Assembly (NCBI RefSeq): GCF_007293315.1
Contig: NZ_VLXZ01000014.1
Location: forward strand, 1-64,000
Length of the DNA stretch: 64,000 nt
From: Alkalicoccobacillus porphyridii
GTDB lineage: Bacteria; Bacillota; Bacilli; Bacillales; Bacillaceae_D
Reading direction: 5' to 3'
Shown here: one piece after another, positions 26,858-35,200 of the stretch
Layout of the letters: each line of letters starts with the position of its first letter
How positions within the stretch are numbered: the stretch's first letter is position 1
Notes under the pieces: model-generated
What the model saw: only the letters and a program-made list of their open reading frames with translations
Told to the model about the DNA's origin: nothing
The model's database searches: none
Made by a program: the position numbers and the translations under genes

Positions 26858-27502
26858 CTATTTCATTGTATTATAAAAAACCTTCTCTGATAAAGGCTTT
26901 CTTGAAGAGCGATGTGCGGGCTTTAATGCCTTACCTAATGATATAAGCATAATCGGCACATATCTTTTTGGGATGTCAAATGACTCCAGAAATTTCTGAG
27001 CATTAAATCCTCCCATCGGGCACGTATCAAATCCTTTAGCTTTCGCTGCTAACATCAAATTCATGGCCGCTAAAGAAGCGTTGACTAGTGCTAATTGATG
27101 ACCAACCGCAGCACTGCTTTCATACGCTTTATTTATTTGATCTACCAGCAAATGTTTAACCTCACCTGACATAAACCCTGCATCAACCGCTGACTGTGTA
27201 ATTGAATCAGCTTCTTTATTTGCTTCAAGATCTCCAAGAATAGCAATCACCGCAGAGGCATCTACGATTTGCTGTTGGTTATAGGCAATAGGCAGCAGTT
27301 CTTCTTGTTTGCTCTGTTCATTAATGACTAAAAAACGCCAGTGTTGCAAGTTCCATGATGAAGGGGCTAAATTTGCAGCATGAAGGATGTCTTCAAGATC
27401 TTCTTGTGAAAGAACAAAATCTGGATCGTAATTTTTAACTGAGTGTCTTTCCTCTATCGTCTGAAATAATCCTAAGTCTTCCTGTATATCTAAATTTGTC
27501 AA
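26858..27502 (-). CDS. Nitroreductase family protein
   Basis: A 214-residue FMN-dependent oxidoreductase fold. The N-terminus EERHSVKNYDPD has the Arg-His-Ser flavin-binding signature, followed by LAPSSWNLQHWRF (about residues 46-58) and CPMGGFNAQKFLE (about 158-170). It resembles YodC-type proteins that reduce nitro compounds or quinones with NAD(P)H; the true substrate is unknown. Single gene with its own probable terminator. Confidence 0.88.
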   Translation of the reverse strand: MTNLDIQEDLGLFQTIEERHSVKNYDPDFVLSQEDLEDILHAANLAPSSWNLQHWRFLVINEQSKQEELLPIAYNQQQIVDASAVIAILGDLEANKEADSITQSAVDAGFMSGEVKHLLVDQINKAYESSAAVGHQLALVNASLAAMNLMLAAKAKGFDTCPMGGFNAQKFLESFDIPKRYVPIMLISLGKALKPAHRSSRKPLSEKVFYNTMK

Positions 27503-27636
27503 TCCTACTCCACTCCTTAAAATATTTATCCTCGCTCACCATTATAATAAAAGGATGATTTGAAGTAAAACACAGCGATTAACTGGGATAAAAAACTTTA
27601 TTAAGTAGATAATATAATTATCAAGGGAGGCGTCAT

Positions 27637-27774
27637 ATGGAGTATTCATTTCTCATGATAGAATCCAACAGTCCTTGCCTTGTCATTGCCGATCGTGTAA
27701 ATGGTCGTTACGCCATTAGACTTGCGGATACAAGCGGAGAAGTTTTTTCATCTGCAGAAGAGTTGCTAAAATAG
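27637..27774 (+). CDS. Hypothetical 45-aa protein
   Basis: ATG at 27637 follows AAGGGAGG with 6 bp spacing, and a TATAAT lies at 27613-27618. The 45-residue product is MEYSFLMIES... and ends SSAEELLK, with a small beta-rich middle (CLVIADRVNGRYAIRL). No family recognised. It faces the methyltransferase gene. The good ribosome site is the main support. Confidence 0.5.
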   Translation: MEYSFLMIESNSPCLVIADRVNGRYAIRLADTSGEVFSSAEELLK

Positions 27775-27853
27775 ATTACATTAAACTGGAAACCAGGGTT
27801 GTTCCAGACCCCGGCTGAATACTTTACATTAATTGACGGGATACAAGAAGAGC

Positions 27854-28852
27854 TTATTTCTTCTTAAAAACCAATACGTACCATCCACCCTCTCGAATCA
27901 CTGGAATGGATTGGTCTCGTTTAAAACCAGCTTGTTTACCATAAGAAATTAATTCCTTTTCTGTTGGAACAGGATACATTTGTTCATGGGCAGACATAAA
28001 ACTATTAAACCCCGTCGCAAAACGTTGCCCATGTCTTGATCGTATTAGAGGAGTGACAATGAGAAAGATACCACCAGAAGGCAATAGGCTCTCTGCACGT
28101 TTAAATAACTTCAAACGATCTTCATATGAGAAATAGTAAAATAAATTATTCATCATAATTAACTCATATGTACTTTCGTCTGTATATTGAAGAAAATCAG
28201 CATGAATAATAGTAATGTCTGTATTTTTTGCTTTTAGTACCGCTTGCTTTTGCACTTCTTCATCTGTTTCAACACCCACTAGCCTCATATCTGAAAATTT
28301 CTGATTGAGGCGATGTAAGTAGCCTCCATGTCCACATCCGACGTCTAGCAGGCTTTTGATTTTGTGCTTCTTTACAATCTTCTCTATCTTAGGACACATG
28401 ACTGACTCAAGCAGCCCCGAGGTTTGCGCTACGATATCGCCAAAGTCTTCTTCTAGTATGGCCGCCTTTTCACCTTGAACTATGTGCCGATATGTAAGCA
28501 TGGTAGGAATATGGAGCTCCACCATTTCCTTTAATAACATGCCAATGGATTGATTACTAGCATCAGAAAAATATTTAACCATTTTTCTGTCGGATTGTAG
28601 TTTATTTCCCCTTTTTTTCTTTAGATGCCCTAACGCCACTCCAACTTCAATCCAACGTTCAAGTAAATCGAGACGATAATTATATTGTTCAGCTACATCG
28701 TTAGGTGTTTGGGGCTTTTGAAAAGCAGTAAATAAATGAAGACTAAATCCTAAATGCGCATGCCACACTTGGAGAAAAGGTTCGTTTTTTTTCATCCATT
28801 TTCTAGCTATCCTAACTCGATTATATTCTACTATCAACTGACTCTCCCCCAT
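27854..28852 (-). CDS. Class I SAM-dependent methyltransferase
   Basis: A 332-residue protein. Residues about 1-110 look like a winged-helix dimerisation region, as in O-methyltransferases. Motif I LLDVGCGHGGYLHRL (about 168-182), the acidic loop VGVETD (about 194) and IIHADFL (about 217) define a Rossmann methyltransferase. The substrate cannot be named. The start is uncertain: ATG at 28852 has a poor ribosome site, while TTG at 28837 follows GGGGGAGAG closely. Confidence 0.82.
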   Translation of the reverse strand: MGESQLIVEYNRVRIARKWMKKNEPFLQVWHAHLGFSLHLFTAFQKPQTPNDVAEQYNYRLDLLERWIEVGVALGHLKKKRGNKLQSDRKMVKYFSDASNQSIGMLLKEMVELHIPTMLTYRHIVQGEKAAILEEDFGDIVAQTSGLLESVMCPKIEKIVKKHKIKSLLDVGCGHGGYLHRLNQKFSDMRLVGVETDEEVQKQAVLKAKNTDITIIHADFLQYTDESTYELIMMNNLFYYFSYEDRLKLFKRAESLLPSGGIFLIVTPLIRSRHGQRFATGFNSFMSAHEQMYPVPTEKELISYGKQAGFKRDQSIPVIREGGWYVLVFKKK

Positions 28853-29002
28853 CTACTAAACCCGTTACATGTGTTTCAGATTTATTCCCTAACTTGGGGA
28901 AATCGAAACCGATACAGAATTGTTGGTTTTCAAGAATTGAGTGAGGATATATAATAAAGATTCCGTTTCAATATTTCTGATTAACTAGAGGATGTTTGGA
29001 TT

Positions 29003-29641
29003 ATGAAAAAACTAATCATCATTGTACTAACTGGGATTGTGGTATTGGTTGCAGTGTTTATTTACCTCTTTGAAGATAATAGCCAGGTAAGGCAATTTAC
29101 TTATAAAACAGTGATCGGGCAGCATCAAATCCCCGAAAAGTTTCTACCAATCTATCAAGAGGCTGCTGATGAATATAATATTCCTTGGAAACTTCTTGCT
29201 TCTGTTCATCGTGTGGAGACGATCTTTTCTACAATGGATCCAATGGAAAGTCCTGTTGGGGCACTTGGTCCATTTCAATTCATGCCAAGAACATGGGTAG
29301 GCTGGTCTCACCCTGGAGGAGATGTAGGAGAATTACCTGATGATATTGATATCACAGATGTAGACCTCATAGAGGAACACAATGGTTATGGAGTTGATGT
29401 AGCAGGTAAAGGCGCTGCTGATCCTTTTGATATTTACGATTCTGCCTATGCCGCCGCATCCTATCTTGCTGATCATGGGGCATCTGATGGGGATTTAGAA
29501 GGAGCATTATATTCTTATAACCGAAGCGATGAGTATGTGGAAGAAGTAATGGGATACTATCAAGCATATAATGACGATTATGAACTGATTACGATTCCAT
29601 TAGATAAAGAAGTTATTGAACAAGCGAGTTTAACTAAATAA
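29003..29641 (+). CDS. Lytic transglycosylase, membrane-anchored
   Basis: A 212-residue protein with an N-terminal membrane helix (LIIIVLTGIVVLVAVFIYLF) and a transglycosylase domain outside the cell. The catalytic Glu is in SVHRVETIF (about residue 71), followed by GALGPFQFMPRTW (about 88-100) and DPFDIYDSAYAAASYLADHG (about 139-158), as in MltB/SLT-like murein lyases of Bacillus. It would cut glycan strands to form 1,6-anhydromuramic ends. Ended by a strong terminator at 29652-29688. Confidence 0.88.
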   Translation: MKKLIIIVLTGIVVLVAVFIYLFEDNSQVRQFTYKTVIGQHQIPEKFLPIYQEAADEYNIPWKLLASVHRVETIFSTMDPMESPVGALGPFQFMPRTWVGWSHPGGDVGELPDDIDITDVDLIEEHNGYGVDVAGKGAADPFDIYDSAYAAASYLADHGASDGDLEGALYSYNRSDEYVEEVMGYYQAYNDDYELITIPLDKEVIEQASLTK

Positions 29642-29651
29642 GCGGCAGAGG

Positions 29652-29688
29652 AAAGCTCGGTAACCTGTGATGGGTACCGAGCTTTTTT
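29652..29688 (+). terminator. Terminator after the lytic transglycosylase
   Basis: AAAGCTCGGTA pairs with TACCGAGCTTTTTT around 12 bases. Confidence 0.88.
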
Positions 29689-29708
29689 AATATGATAGAT
29701 GAATGTAT

Positions 29709-29894
29709 TTACCGATTAGTATGCACCGCTTCTTCTTGTTCTTCTACTACTTCAATTGGCTCAATATACGTTGACTCTCTTTTCCACTGTGTTTGACTTT
29801 CTTTTGAATGATCTTGCTCAATCCCAGATAAGCTACATGCTGAAAAGATAAAAAGACACCCGACAAGCAGTAATAATCGCTTCACTATAACCAA
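29709..29894 (-). CDS. Small putative lipoprotein, about 60 aa
   Basis: A hydrophobic signal (KRLLLLVGCLFIFSAC) ends in a lipobox FSAC, followed by a charged tail of about 40 residues rich in Glu and Gln. The start is a non-ATG codon: TTG at 29894 or GTG at 29885, with AAAGAG upstream. It lies 23 bp after the GGDEF gene on the same strand and may be co-transcribed. No family recognised. Confidence 0.55.
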   Translation of the reverse strand: MVIVKRLLLLVGCLFIFSACSLSGIEQDHSKESQTQWKRESTYIEPIEVVEEQEEAVHTNR

Positions 29895-29917
29895 CTCTTT
29901 CTACTTAAACATATACA

Positions 29918-31402
29918 TTAAACCGGATGTTGTTTTGTTACACTTTTGTTTATATACATTTTTTCATCTGCTTCTTTAATTAGTTCATCCATTGTATCAC
30001 TCATCCCATTTCTAAAAAAGGAAAATCCACAGCTTACAGACATCGTATAAGGTTTATGAAGTAATTGACTTACTAGAATAAATGCTTCCTGTATTTTTCC
30101 CCATTTTTTTTGACCACTTTCAAGATCACAATTATGAAGAACTAAGACAAATTCGTCTCCCCCATAACGAAAAAACAAATCCTTTGGGGACATGTGGGTT
30201 TCAATAATCTGGCAGACGGACTGAATAAAACGGTCCCCTTCTGCATGACCTAGTTGATCATTCACAGCTTTCAAATTATTAATATCTAAAAAACAAATGA
30301 CTAAACCAGGATCGAGTTCTTCTTGCATCATGGCTTGAAGATAGAGTAACCCGGTTCGACGATTATAACAGCTAGTGAGACTATCTTTAGAAGCATGAAA
30401 AAGTAAATCCTCTTCCTTCTCTTTTAAATGGGAAATATCAGAGAATCCTAAAAGAATACTTGGCTGTTTATTAAAATCAAGCAACTCACCATTGATAAGC
30501 AGCCATCGTTTTAATCCATTTGTTGTTTGATCACCCATGACAAAATCCTTCACCGATCCCTGCTGTTTAACCTCCTCTAAAAATTGCACCATCTCTGTTT
30601 TTTGCATAAGCTGATGAATGCTTTCTTCACCTTGATCGCCTGACAAGATTAATGCTTGATTGCTCTTAAGAATCACGTCCGAAGTATCTGCTCTTAACAT
30701 AAGCAGTGGACTAGGGTTCACTTCAAACAGTGTACGGAAATTCTCTTCGCCCTGTTGTAATTCTTGTTCTTTATAGTAATGATTTCTTCGATAAAGATAA
30801 TATAAGGTCACAATTAATATTGATATACTTAAAGCTGCTGATGTATTTACTAGTTTAATTAAGCTTGCTGTATCAGATAGATTTAACTGATACATGCTAA
30901 TGATGAAGCCAGCATGAACTAAACACGCTATGATGCCAAATGTGAATGGTTGCAGCGGAAACACTGTGGCAACACCCATCATCAACACAATATACGAGTC
31001 TACATTTTCAGATAGACCCGAGCTATTAATGGATCCAATAACTCCTATACTTAAATAAAATGTCACGTACATATATAATATAAACAGCTTATACTTTCTT
31101 TTCAAAGACAGTTTATATGTATGAATAAGTAAGAATAAACACGCTAATAGAAATGATGACAAATGAATTAAAGCTAACCGCCATAAAGAATCGGAACTAC
31201 CTATCTCTTTATATAGCTGAATATCAATGATTGTAAATAGAGGAAAAACAGCAATGACACACCAACTAATAATTCGTAACCTTTTAAAAGCTAGACTGGC
31301 TTCCTTGTTTAAGAACGCTTCATTTTTATCATTCATTTGTACATATGAGCTTTTCAACAACTTAAAAAGACGATAAAAATACCATGTACGTTTTTTTTCC
31401 AT
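29918..31402 (-). CDS. Membrane-bound diguanylate cyclase (GGDEF) with PAS-like domain
   Basis: A 494-residue protein. About six hydrophobic helices (residues about 40-205) are followed by a PAS-like region (about 220-325, ending LLGFSDISHLKEKEEDL) and a GGDEF domain (about 335-490) with DSLTSCYNRRTGL, FLDINNLKAVNDQLGHAEGD and an intact RYGGDEF. It should make cyclic di-GMP from GTP. The product-inhibition site expected as RxxD five residues before GGDEF reads SPKD, so the Arg is missing and feedback inhibition may be lost. AAAGGG precedes the ATG. The signal sensed is unknown. Confidence 0.92.
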   Translation of the reverse strand: MEKKRTWYFYRLFKLLKSSYVQMNDKNEAFLNKEASLAFKRLRIISWCVIAVFPLFTIIDIQLYKEIGSSDSLWRLALIHLSSFLLACLFLLIHTYKLSLKRKYKLFILYMYVTFYLSIGVIGSINSSGLSENVDSYIVLMMGVATVFPLQPFTFGIIACLVHAGFIISMYQLNLSDTASLIKLVNTSAALSISILIVTLYYLYRRNHYYKEQELQQGEENFRTLFEVNPSPLLMLRADTSDVILKSNQALILSGDQGEESIHQLMQKTEMVQFLEEVKQQGSVKDFVMGDQTTNGLKRWLLINGELLDFNKQPSILLGFSDISHLKEKEEDLLFHASKDSLTSCYNRRTGLLYLQAMMQEELDPGLVICFLDINNLKAVNDQLGHAEGDRFIQSVCQIIETHMSPKDLFFRYGGDEFVLVLHNCDLESGQKKWGKIQEAFILVSQLLHKPYTMSVSCGFSFFRNGMSDTMDELIKEADEKMYINKSVTKQHPV

Positions 31403-31555
31403 TTCCTAACCCTTTCTTGTTATTCCATTCTATTATACCATTAATATCGTCTTACCTAATTCATCTCTGTAACGATTAATGCATTATATTTCTCTGCTTT
31501 TCTGATATCATGATATACTTTTTACGCATGTTATTTAGAAAAGGAGTTGAATTCA

Positions 31556-32380
31556 ATGGAGTTTGTAACGTTAAACAATGGATTGAAAATGCCTCAGCTA
31601 GGCTTTGGTGTGTGGCAGGTGCCAGATGAAGAAGCAACACCAGCTGTTAGCAATGCACTTGAAGTCGGTTATCGCTCTATCGATACAGCCATGATCTACG
31701 GGAATGAACGTGGAGTAGGACAAGCCCTAAAAAATTCTTCTGTTAGTCGTTCGGATCTATTTATTACAACAAAGGTTTGGAATGCTGACCAGGGATATGA
31801 TTCTACAATTAAGGCATTTGACGAAAGTCTTGAACGCTTAGGTCTTGACTATGTAGATTTATATCTTATTCACTGGCCAACTCCTATGTACGACAATTAT
31901 GTTGAGACTTACAAAGCAATGGAGAAGCTTTATAACGATGGTCGTGTCAAAGCGATTGGTGTCTGTAACTTTGAAATTGAGCATTTACAACGATTATTGG
32001 ATGAATGTGAGGTCGTTCCAGTATTAAATCAAATTGAATGCCATCCCTATTTAGCTCAAACTGAATTAAAAGAGTTTTGTGCTAAGCATAATATTCTTGT
32101 GGAAGCTTGGAGTCCACTAATGCAAGGTGGAGACGTGTTATCTGATCCAGCTGTTGAGGAAATTGCTAAAGCTCACAATAAGACCTCTGCACAAGTAGTT
32201 CTTCGTTGGCATCTACAGAATGGGTCAGTGGTAATTCCAAAATCTGTGACCCCTTCTCGTATCCAAGAGAACTTTGATGTGTTTGATTTTACATTAACAG
32301 AAACAGAGCTTGGAAAAATAAATGAGCTTGATAACGGAACGAGACGCGGCGCTCATCCTAACGATATGGATAAGAGATAA
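31556..32380 (+). CDS. Aldo/keto reductase (2,5-diketo-gluconate reductase / YvgN-like)
   Basis: A 274-residue NADPH-dependent reductase. The tetrad Asp in YRSIDTAMIYGNE with its Tyr, Lys in ITTKVW, and His in YLIHWPTP is complete; WSPLMQGG and VVIPKSVTPSRIQENFDVFDF mark the cofactor end. The ATG at 31556 follows AAGGAG; the frame opens three codons earlier at a TTG. Such enzymes detoxify methylglyoxal and other carbonyls. Single gene with a strong terminator. Confidence 0.92.
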   Translation: MEFVTLNNGLKMPQLGFGVWQVPDEEATPAVSNALEVGYRSIDTAMIYGNERGVGQALKNSSVSRSDLFITTKVWNADQGYDSTIKAFDESLERLGLDYVDLYLIHWPTPMYDNYVETYKAMEKLYNDGRVKAIGVCNFEIEHLQRLLDECEVVPVLNQIECHPYLAQTELKEFCAKHNILVEAWSPLMQGGDVLSDPAVEEIAKAHNKTSAQVVLRWHLQNGSVVIPKSVTPSRIQENFDVFDFTLTETELGKINELDNGTRRGAHPNDMDKR

Positions 32381-32394
32381 CGTTTCAATAGAAT

Positions 32395-32431
32395 AAGTCG
32401 AAGCAAGCCAAGTGCTTGCTTCGACTTTATT
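32395..32431 (+). terminator. Terminator after the YvgN-like reductase
   Basis: AAGTCGAAGCAAGC pairs with GCTTGCTTCGACTTTATTT over a 5-base loop. Confidence 0.9.
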
Positions 32432-32453
32432 TGTTAACGCAGGAATTAATTGA

Positions 32454-32482
32454 TTGCATTTGATAATGAAAATCATTATTAT
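32454..32482 (+). promoter_or_regulatory. Promoter with embedded Fur box
   Basis: GATAATGAAAATCATTATT (32462-32480) is close to the classic Fur box GATAATGATAATCATTATC. It fills the 17-bp spacer between TTGCAT (32454-32459) and TATTAT (32477-32482), so Fur with iron would block RNA polymerase. Confidence 0.85.
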
Positions 32483-32527
32483 ATAAGAGTACTCAATTAC
32501 ACTTAACATAATTAATGGGGGAAAAAC

Positions 32528-33502
32528 ATGAATACATACAAAAAACGATGGGCCGTAGCTCTTTCACTAGCTTCAATCTTAACAGTAACAGCTTGCGGCT
32601 CTGACGGGGATGCCGATCAACAAGCGGATGATTCTCAATCAGGCAACCAAACAGAAGAATCTAGTGAACCACGTGTGTTAACAGATGCCATGGGCAATGA
32701 GGTTCAAATACCAGAAAACCCTGAACGAATACTCGGCTCTTATTTAGAAGACTATTTAGTAACACTTGATGAAACCCCAGTAGCTCAATGGTCTGTTGCA
32801 AATGGACCACAAGCATACCTACAAAATTTTCTTGCAGATGTTCCAACCATTACCTCAGATTTACCACCAGAGGAAGTGGCAAGCTTCAACCCTGACCTCA
32901 TTTTAATTGGTGAGGAGAGTCAGGTTGAGTCAGGCTTATATGACCAATATAATCAAATTGCACCAACCTACGTCTTAGGAGATGAGATTTCAAACGACTG
33001 GCGTAAGGCGTTAGCGGAAATCGGAGATATTCTTGGGAAATCGGACGAGGCAGACCAAGCATTGGCTGAATACGATGAGTTGGTGGATGAATCCAAAGAG
33101 GATATTCAAGCTACAATCGGTGACGATAAAGTCGCTGCGCTATGGTTTGTGGCGGACACATATTATGCCGTATCACCCACTCAGTCGAGCGGTGCTACAT
33201 TATTTGAAGACCTTGAACTTAATCCGGCTAATATCCACATGACCTTGCCTGAAGACAATGTTGCTCAATGGAATCCAGTTACACTTGAGGCCCTTGCAGA
33301 GCTTGATGCTGATCATTTGTTTCTGATTAATAGTAGCGAAGATTCAAGTGAAGAAGTCTTAAATGACCCAGTATGGGCAAACGTCCCTGCTGTTAGTGAG
33401 AATCAGGTATATGATATTTCAAGAGATTCATCTTGGCTTTATACAGGAATTCAAGCGCATACTCAAACCGTTCAAGAAGCTAAGGATATCTTATCTAATT
33501 AA
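32528..33502 (+). CDS. Iron(III)-siderophore ABC transporter binding lipoprotein
   Basis: A 324-residue FepB/FhuD-type binding protein. The signal ends in a lipobox VTAC (Cys23), followed by an acidic Gln/Ser-rich linker. The family blocks TDAMGNEVQIPENPERIL (about residue 55), SFNPDLILIGEE (about 119) and a C-terminal VSENQVYDIS are present. It would bring a ferric siderophore to a permease. No permease or ATPase gene is adjacent, so it must share components encoded elsewhere. The Fur box directly upstream supports iron-repressed expression. Ligand unknown. Confidence 0.92.
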   Translation: MNTYKKRWAVALSLASILTVTACGSDGDADQQADDSQSGNQTEESSEPRVLTDAMGNEVQIPENPERILGSYLEDYLVTLDETPVAQWSVANGPQAYLQNFLADVPTITSDLPPEEVASFNPDLILIGEESQVESGLYDQYNQIAPTYVLGDEISNDWRKALAEIGDILGKSDEADQALAEYDELVDESKEDIQATIGDDKVAALWFVADTYYAVSPTQSSGATLFEDLELNPANIHMTLPEDNVAQWNPVTLEALAELDADHLFLINSSEDSSEEVLNDPVWANVPAVSENQVYDISRDSSWLYTGIQAHTQTVQEAKDILSN

Positions 33503-33510
33503 AACTCAGA

Positions 33511-33546
33511 AAAAAACCAATCGCCCTCTGGTGGTTGGTTTTTTTT
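33511..33546. terminator. Terminator after the siderophore-binding gene
   Basis: AAAAAACCAATCGCC pairs with GGTGGTTGGTTTTTTTT; it can also serve the opposing sigma-like gene. Confidence 0.88.
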
Positions 33547-33563
33547 GAAATGCACAGATACTC

Positions 33564-33842
33564 CTATGATACTGCACTAACCCGCTGCTTTAGTCTTTTA
33601 AAAGTCATTAATCGCGCATGTGTAAAAAGCCACTGCCTCATCGTTTGATCCTGGATGCCAGGGGCCTCTCTCCACAACCTTTGGAATAACTTCTTCATCA
33701 TTTCTTCTGTATCTTGTTTATTTTTAGTCATTCGATAAATAAAAGCGTATAAAGCGGGTTCTGTATCCGCATACAGTTCTTCAAGGGCATCAGGGTCCTT
33801 CTCTTTTATCCGATTACAAAGCTGATTGTTGTCTAGACTCAT
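33564..33842 (-). CDS. Stand-alone sigma-70 region 2-like protein (92 aa)
   Basis: The 92-residue product resembles only the first half of an ECF sigma factor: KEKDPDALEELYADTEPALYAF (residues about 13-34) matches region 2.1/2.2, and QDTEEMMKKLFQRLWREAPG with WLFTHARLMTFKRLKQR matches 2.2-2.4. It stops where region 4 should begin, and I see no region 4 in any frame downstream. It may be a truncated sigma factor or a short regulator in its own right. The start has AGGAGC upstream. Convergent with the siderophore-binding gene. Confidence 0.65.
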   Translation of the reverse strand: MSLDNNQLCNRIKEKDPDALEELYADTEPALYAFIYRMTKNKQDTEEMMKKLFQRLWREAPGIQDQTMRQWLFTHARLMTFKRLKQRVSAVS

Positions 33843-33935
33843 AAATAAGCTCCTCTTAGCCCTCTTCTATAAGAATGGGTCAATATCATTCATAGATACC
33901 CGATTCTTATGCGAACTTAACCTAAAGTCACTTAA

Positions 33936-34112
33936 TTAATTTGCAAGAATGGCAACAATGGGGATAGACAAAGCCATAATAGGTATAATAATCCAATACC
34001 ATCCACTAGATTTTTCTTCAACATAACTGCCCGCTTGCAGCTCCTCTACTTCCTTCTTAAGCTCATCAATTTCCTGCTGCATTTGAGCAAGCTTGATTTC
34101 GGTTTCAGACAT
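33936..34112 (-). CDS. Small coiled-coil membrane protein (58 aa)
   Basis: The first 30 residues (MSETEIKLAQMQQEIDELKK...) have a heptad pattern typical of a coiled coil; after a short polar stretch comes one C-terminal helix (GWYWIIIPIMALSIPIVAIL). The ATG at 34112 follows AAGGAGG. It is likely tail-anchored with the coil in the cytoplasm. Family unknown. Confidence 0.7.
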   Translation of the reverse strand: MSETEIKLAQMQQEIDELKKEVEELQAGSYVEEKSSGWYWIIIPIMALSIPIVAILAN

Positions 34113-34186
34113 AATCATCCTCCTTATCAATCTCATATTTAAAGTAAGTATAACTTACATCCATTTCCATCTTCAATGATTTCAAT

Positions 34187-34224
34187 AAAAAACCTACCCT
34201 CCCGAATGAGAAAATAGGTTTTTG
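34187..34224 (-). terminator. Terminator after thyA
   Basis: On the minus strand CAAAAACCTATTTTCTC pairs with GAGGGTAGGTTTTTT. It lies just after the thyA stop. Confidence 0.8.
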
Positions 34225-34228
34225 TTGT

Positions 34229-35122
34229 TTAGATAGCGATTTCCATCGTCACTTTATCTCCATGCTGATAATCTTGGAGAATAAAATCATCAATAGTGAA
34301 ATCATAAAATGAACGGACTTCTGGGTTTATCCATAGATTTGGTGTGGGATATGATGTCCGATTTACTTGTTCGACTAGTGGTTCAATATGACGTTCATAG
34401 ATATGGGCATCACCAATATGGAAAATGTATTCGCCTAGCTCATAGCCCGTTACTTGAGCGATCATTCTTTGCAAGACATTGTATTGAAATACGTTAAATG
34501 GATTTCCTAAACCCATATCATTTGAGCGACAACGAACCTCAAGATGAAGCTTATTTGCTTTTACGTGCCACTGCGTCTCGTAAACACAAGGCGTTAGCGA
34601 CATCTCATCAAGTTCATCCGGATTCCACAGCATCGTAATATGCCGACGCGAGGATGGATTAGAAACTAGCTCCTGAATTAAATAATCAACCTGATCTAAC
34701 AAGATAGTATCTTTAGAATCCGATGCATTTCTTGGGTCAAGTAAATCTTGACGAAGCTTATCTACAGGATATTTACGATTTCTTTTAGCCAACTGATAGC
34801 CATACGCTTTTCCAATTGTTCCGTCTTCCTGCTCCCACTCGTTCCAAATTTTCACGTTCGTCTGCCGAAGCTCTTCCACTCGGTTTGATTTCTTTTGCCA
34901 AATCCAAAGTAATTCCCGAATCGCCGTCTTCCAGGCAACTTTTTTTGTTGTGAGAATAGGCAGCTGTTCATTTGTAAACCGCATTGATTCAGACAAAATC
35001 GACTTAGTGTAAGCGGGTTGCCCATCCTTCCATACCGTACGTACCTGTTCACCCGAATTACTATAACCCTCGTTAATAATCTTATCTATTATTTGTTTAT
35101 ATTGACGATCTGCTTCATTCAA
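34229..35122 (-). CDS. thyA: Thymidylate synthase ThyA
   Basis: A 297-residue folate-dependent synthase that makes dTMP from dUMP. The catalytic Cys is in SLTPCVYETQW, the nucleotide-binding arginines in PSSRRHITMLWNPDEL, and RSNDMGLGNPFNVFQYN and HIGDAHIY are conserved. TPCVYETQW rather than LPPCHxxxQF marks the Bacillus/phage phi3T type. An insert of about 16 residues after RKYPVDKLR makes it slightly longer than B. subtilis ThyA. The start is TTG at 35122 after AGGGGTGA; the nearby ATG is out of frame. No dihydrofolate reductase gene is adjacent. Confidence 0.95.
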   Translation of the reverse strand: MNEADRQYKQIIDKIINEGYSNSGEQVRTVWKDGQPAYTKSILSESMRFTNEQLPILTTKKVAWKTAIRELLWIWQKKSNRVEELRQTNVKIWNEWEQEDGTIGKAYGYQLAKRNRKYPVDKLRQDLLDPRNASDSKDTILLDQVDYLIQELVSNPSSRRHITMLWNPDELDEMSLTPCVYETQWHVKANKLHLEVRCRSNDMGLGNPFNVFQYNVLQRMIAQVTGYELGEYIFHIGDAHIYERHIEPLVEQVNRTSYPTPNLWINPEVRSFYDFTIDDFILQDYQHGDKVTMEIAI

Positions 35123-35136
35123 GTTCCTTCACCCCT

Positions 35137-35173
35137 AAAAAAATCTCTCCTTAGTATATCGTAATGGAGAGAT
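35137..35173 (-). terminator. Terminator after rtcB
   Basis: On the minus strand ATCTCTCC and GGAGAGAT form the stem, followed by TTTTTTT (35137-35143). It lies between rtcB and thyA. Confidence 0.85.
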
Positions 35174-35200
35174 CCTTGCACACCGAATGTGTAGAAGCTA

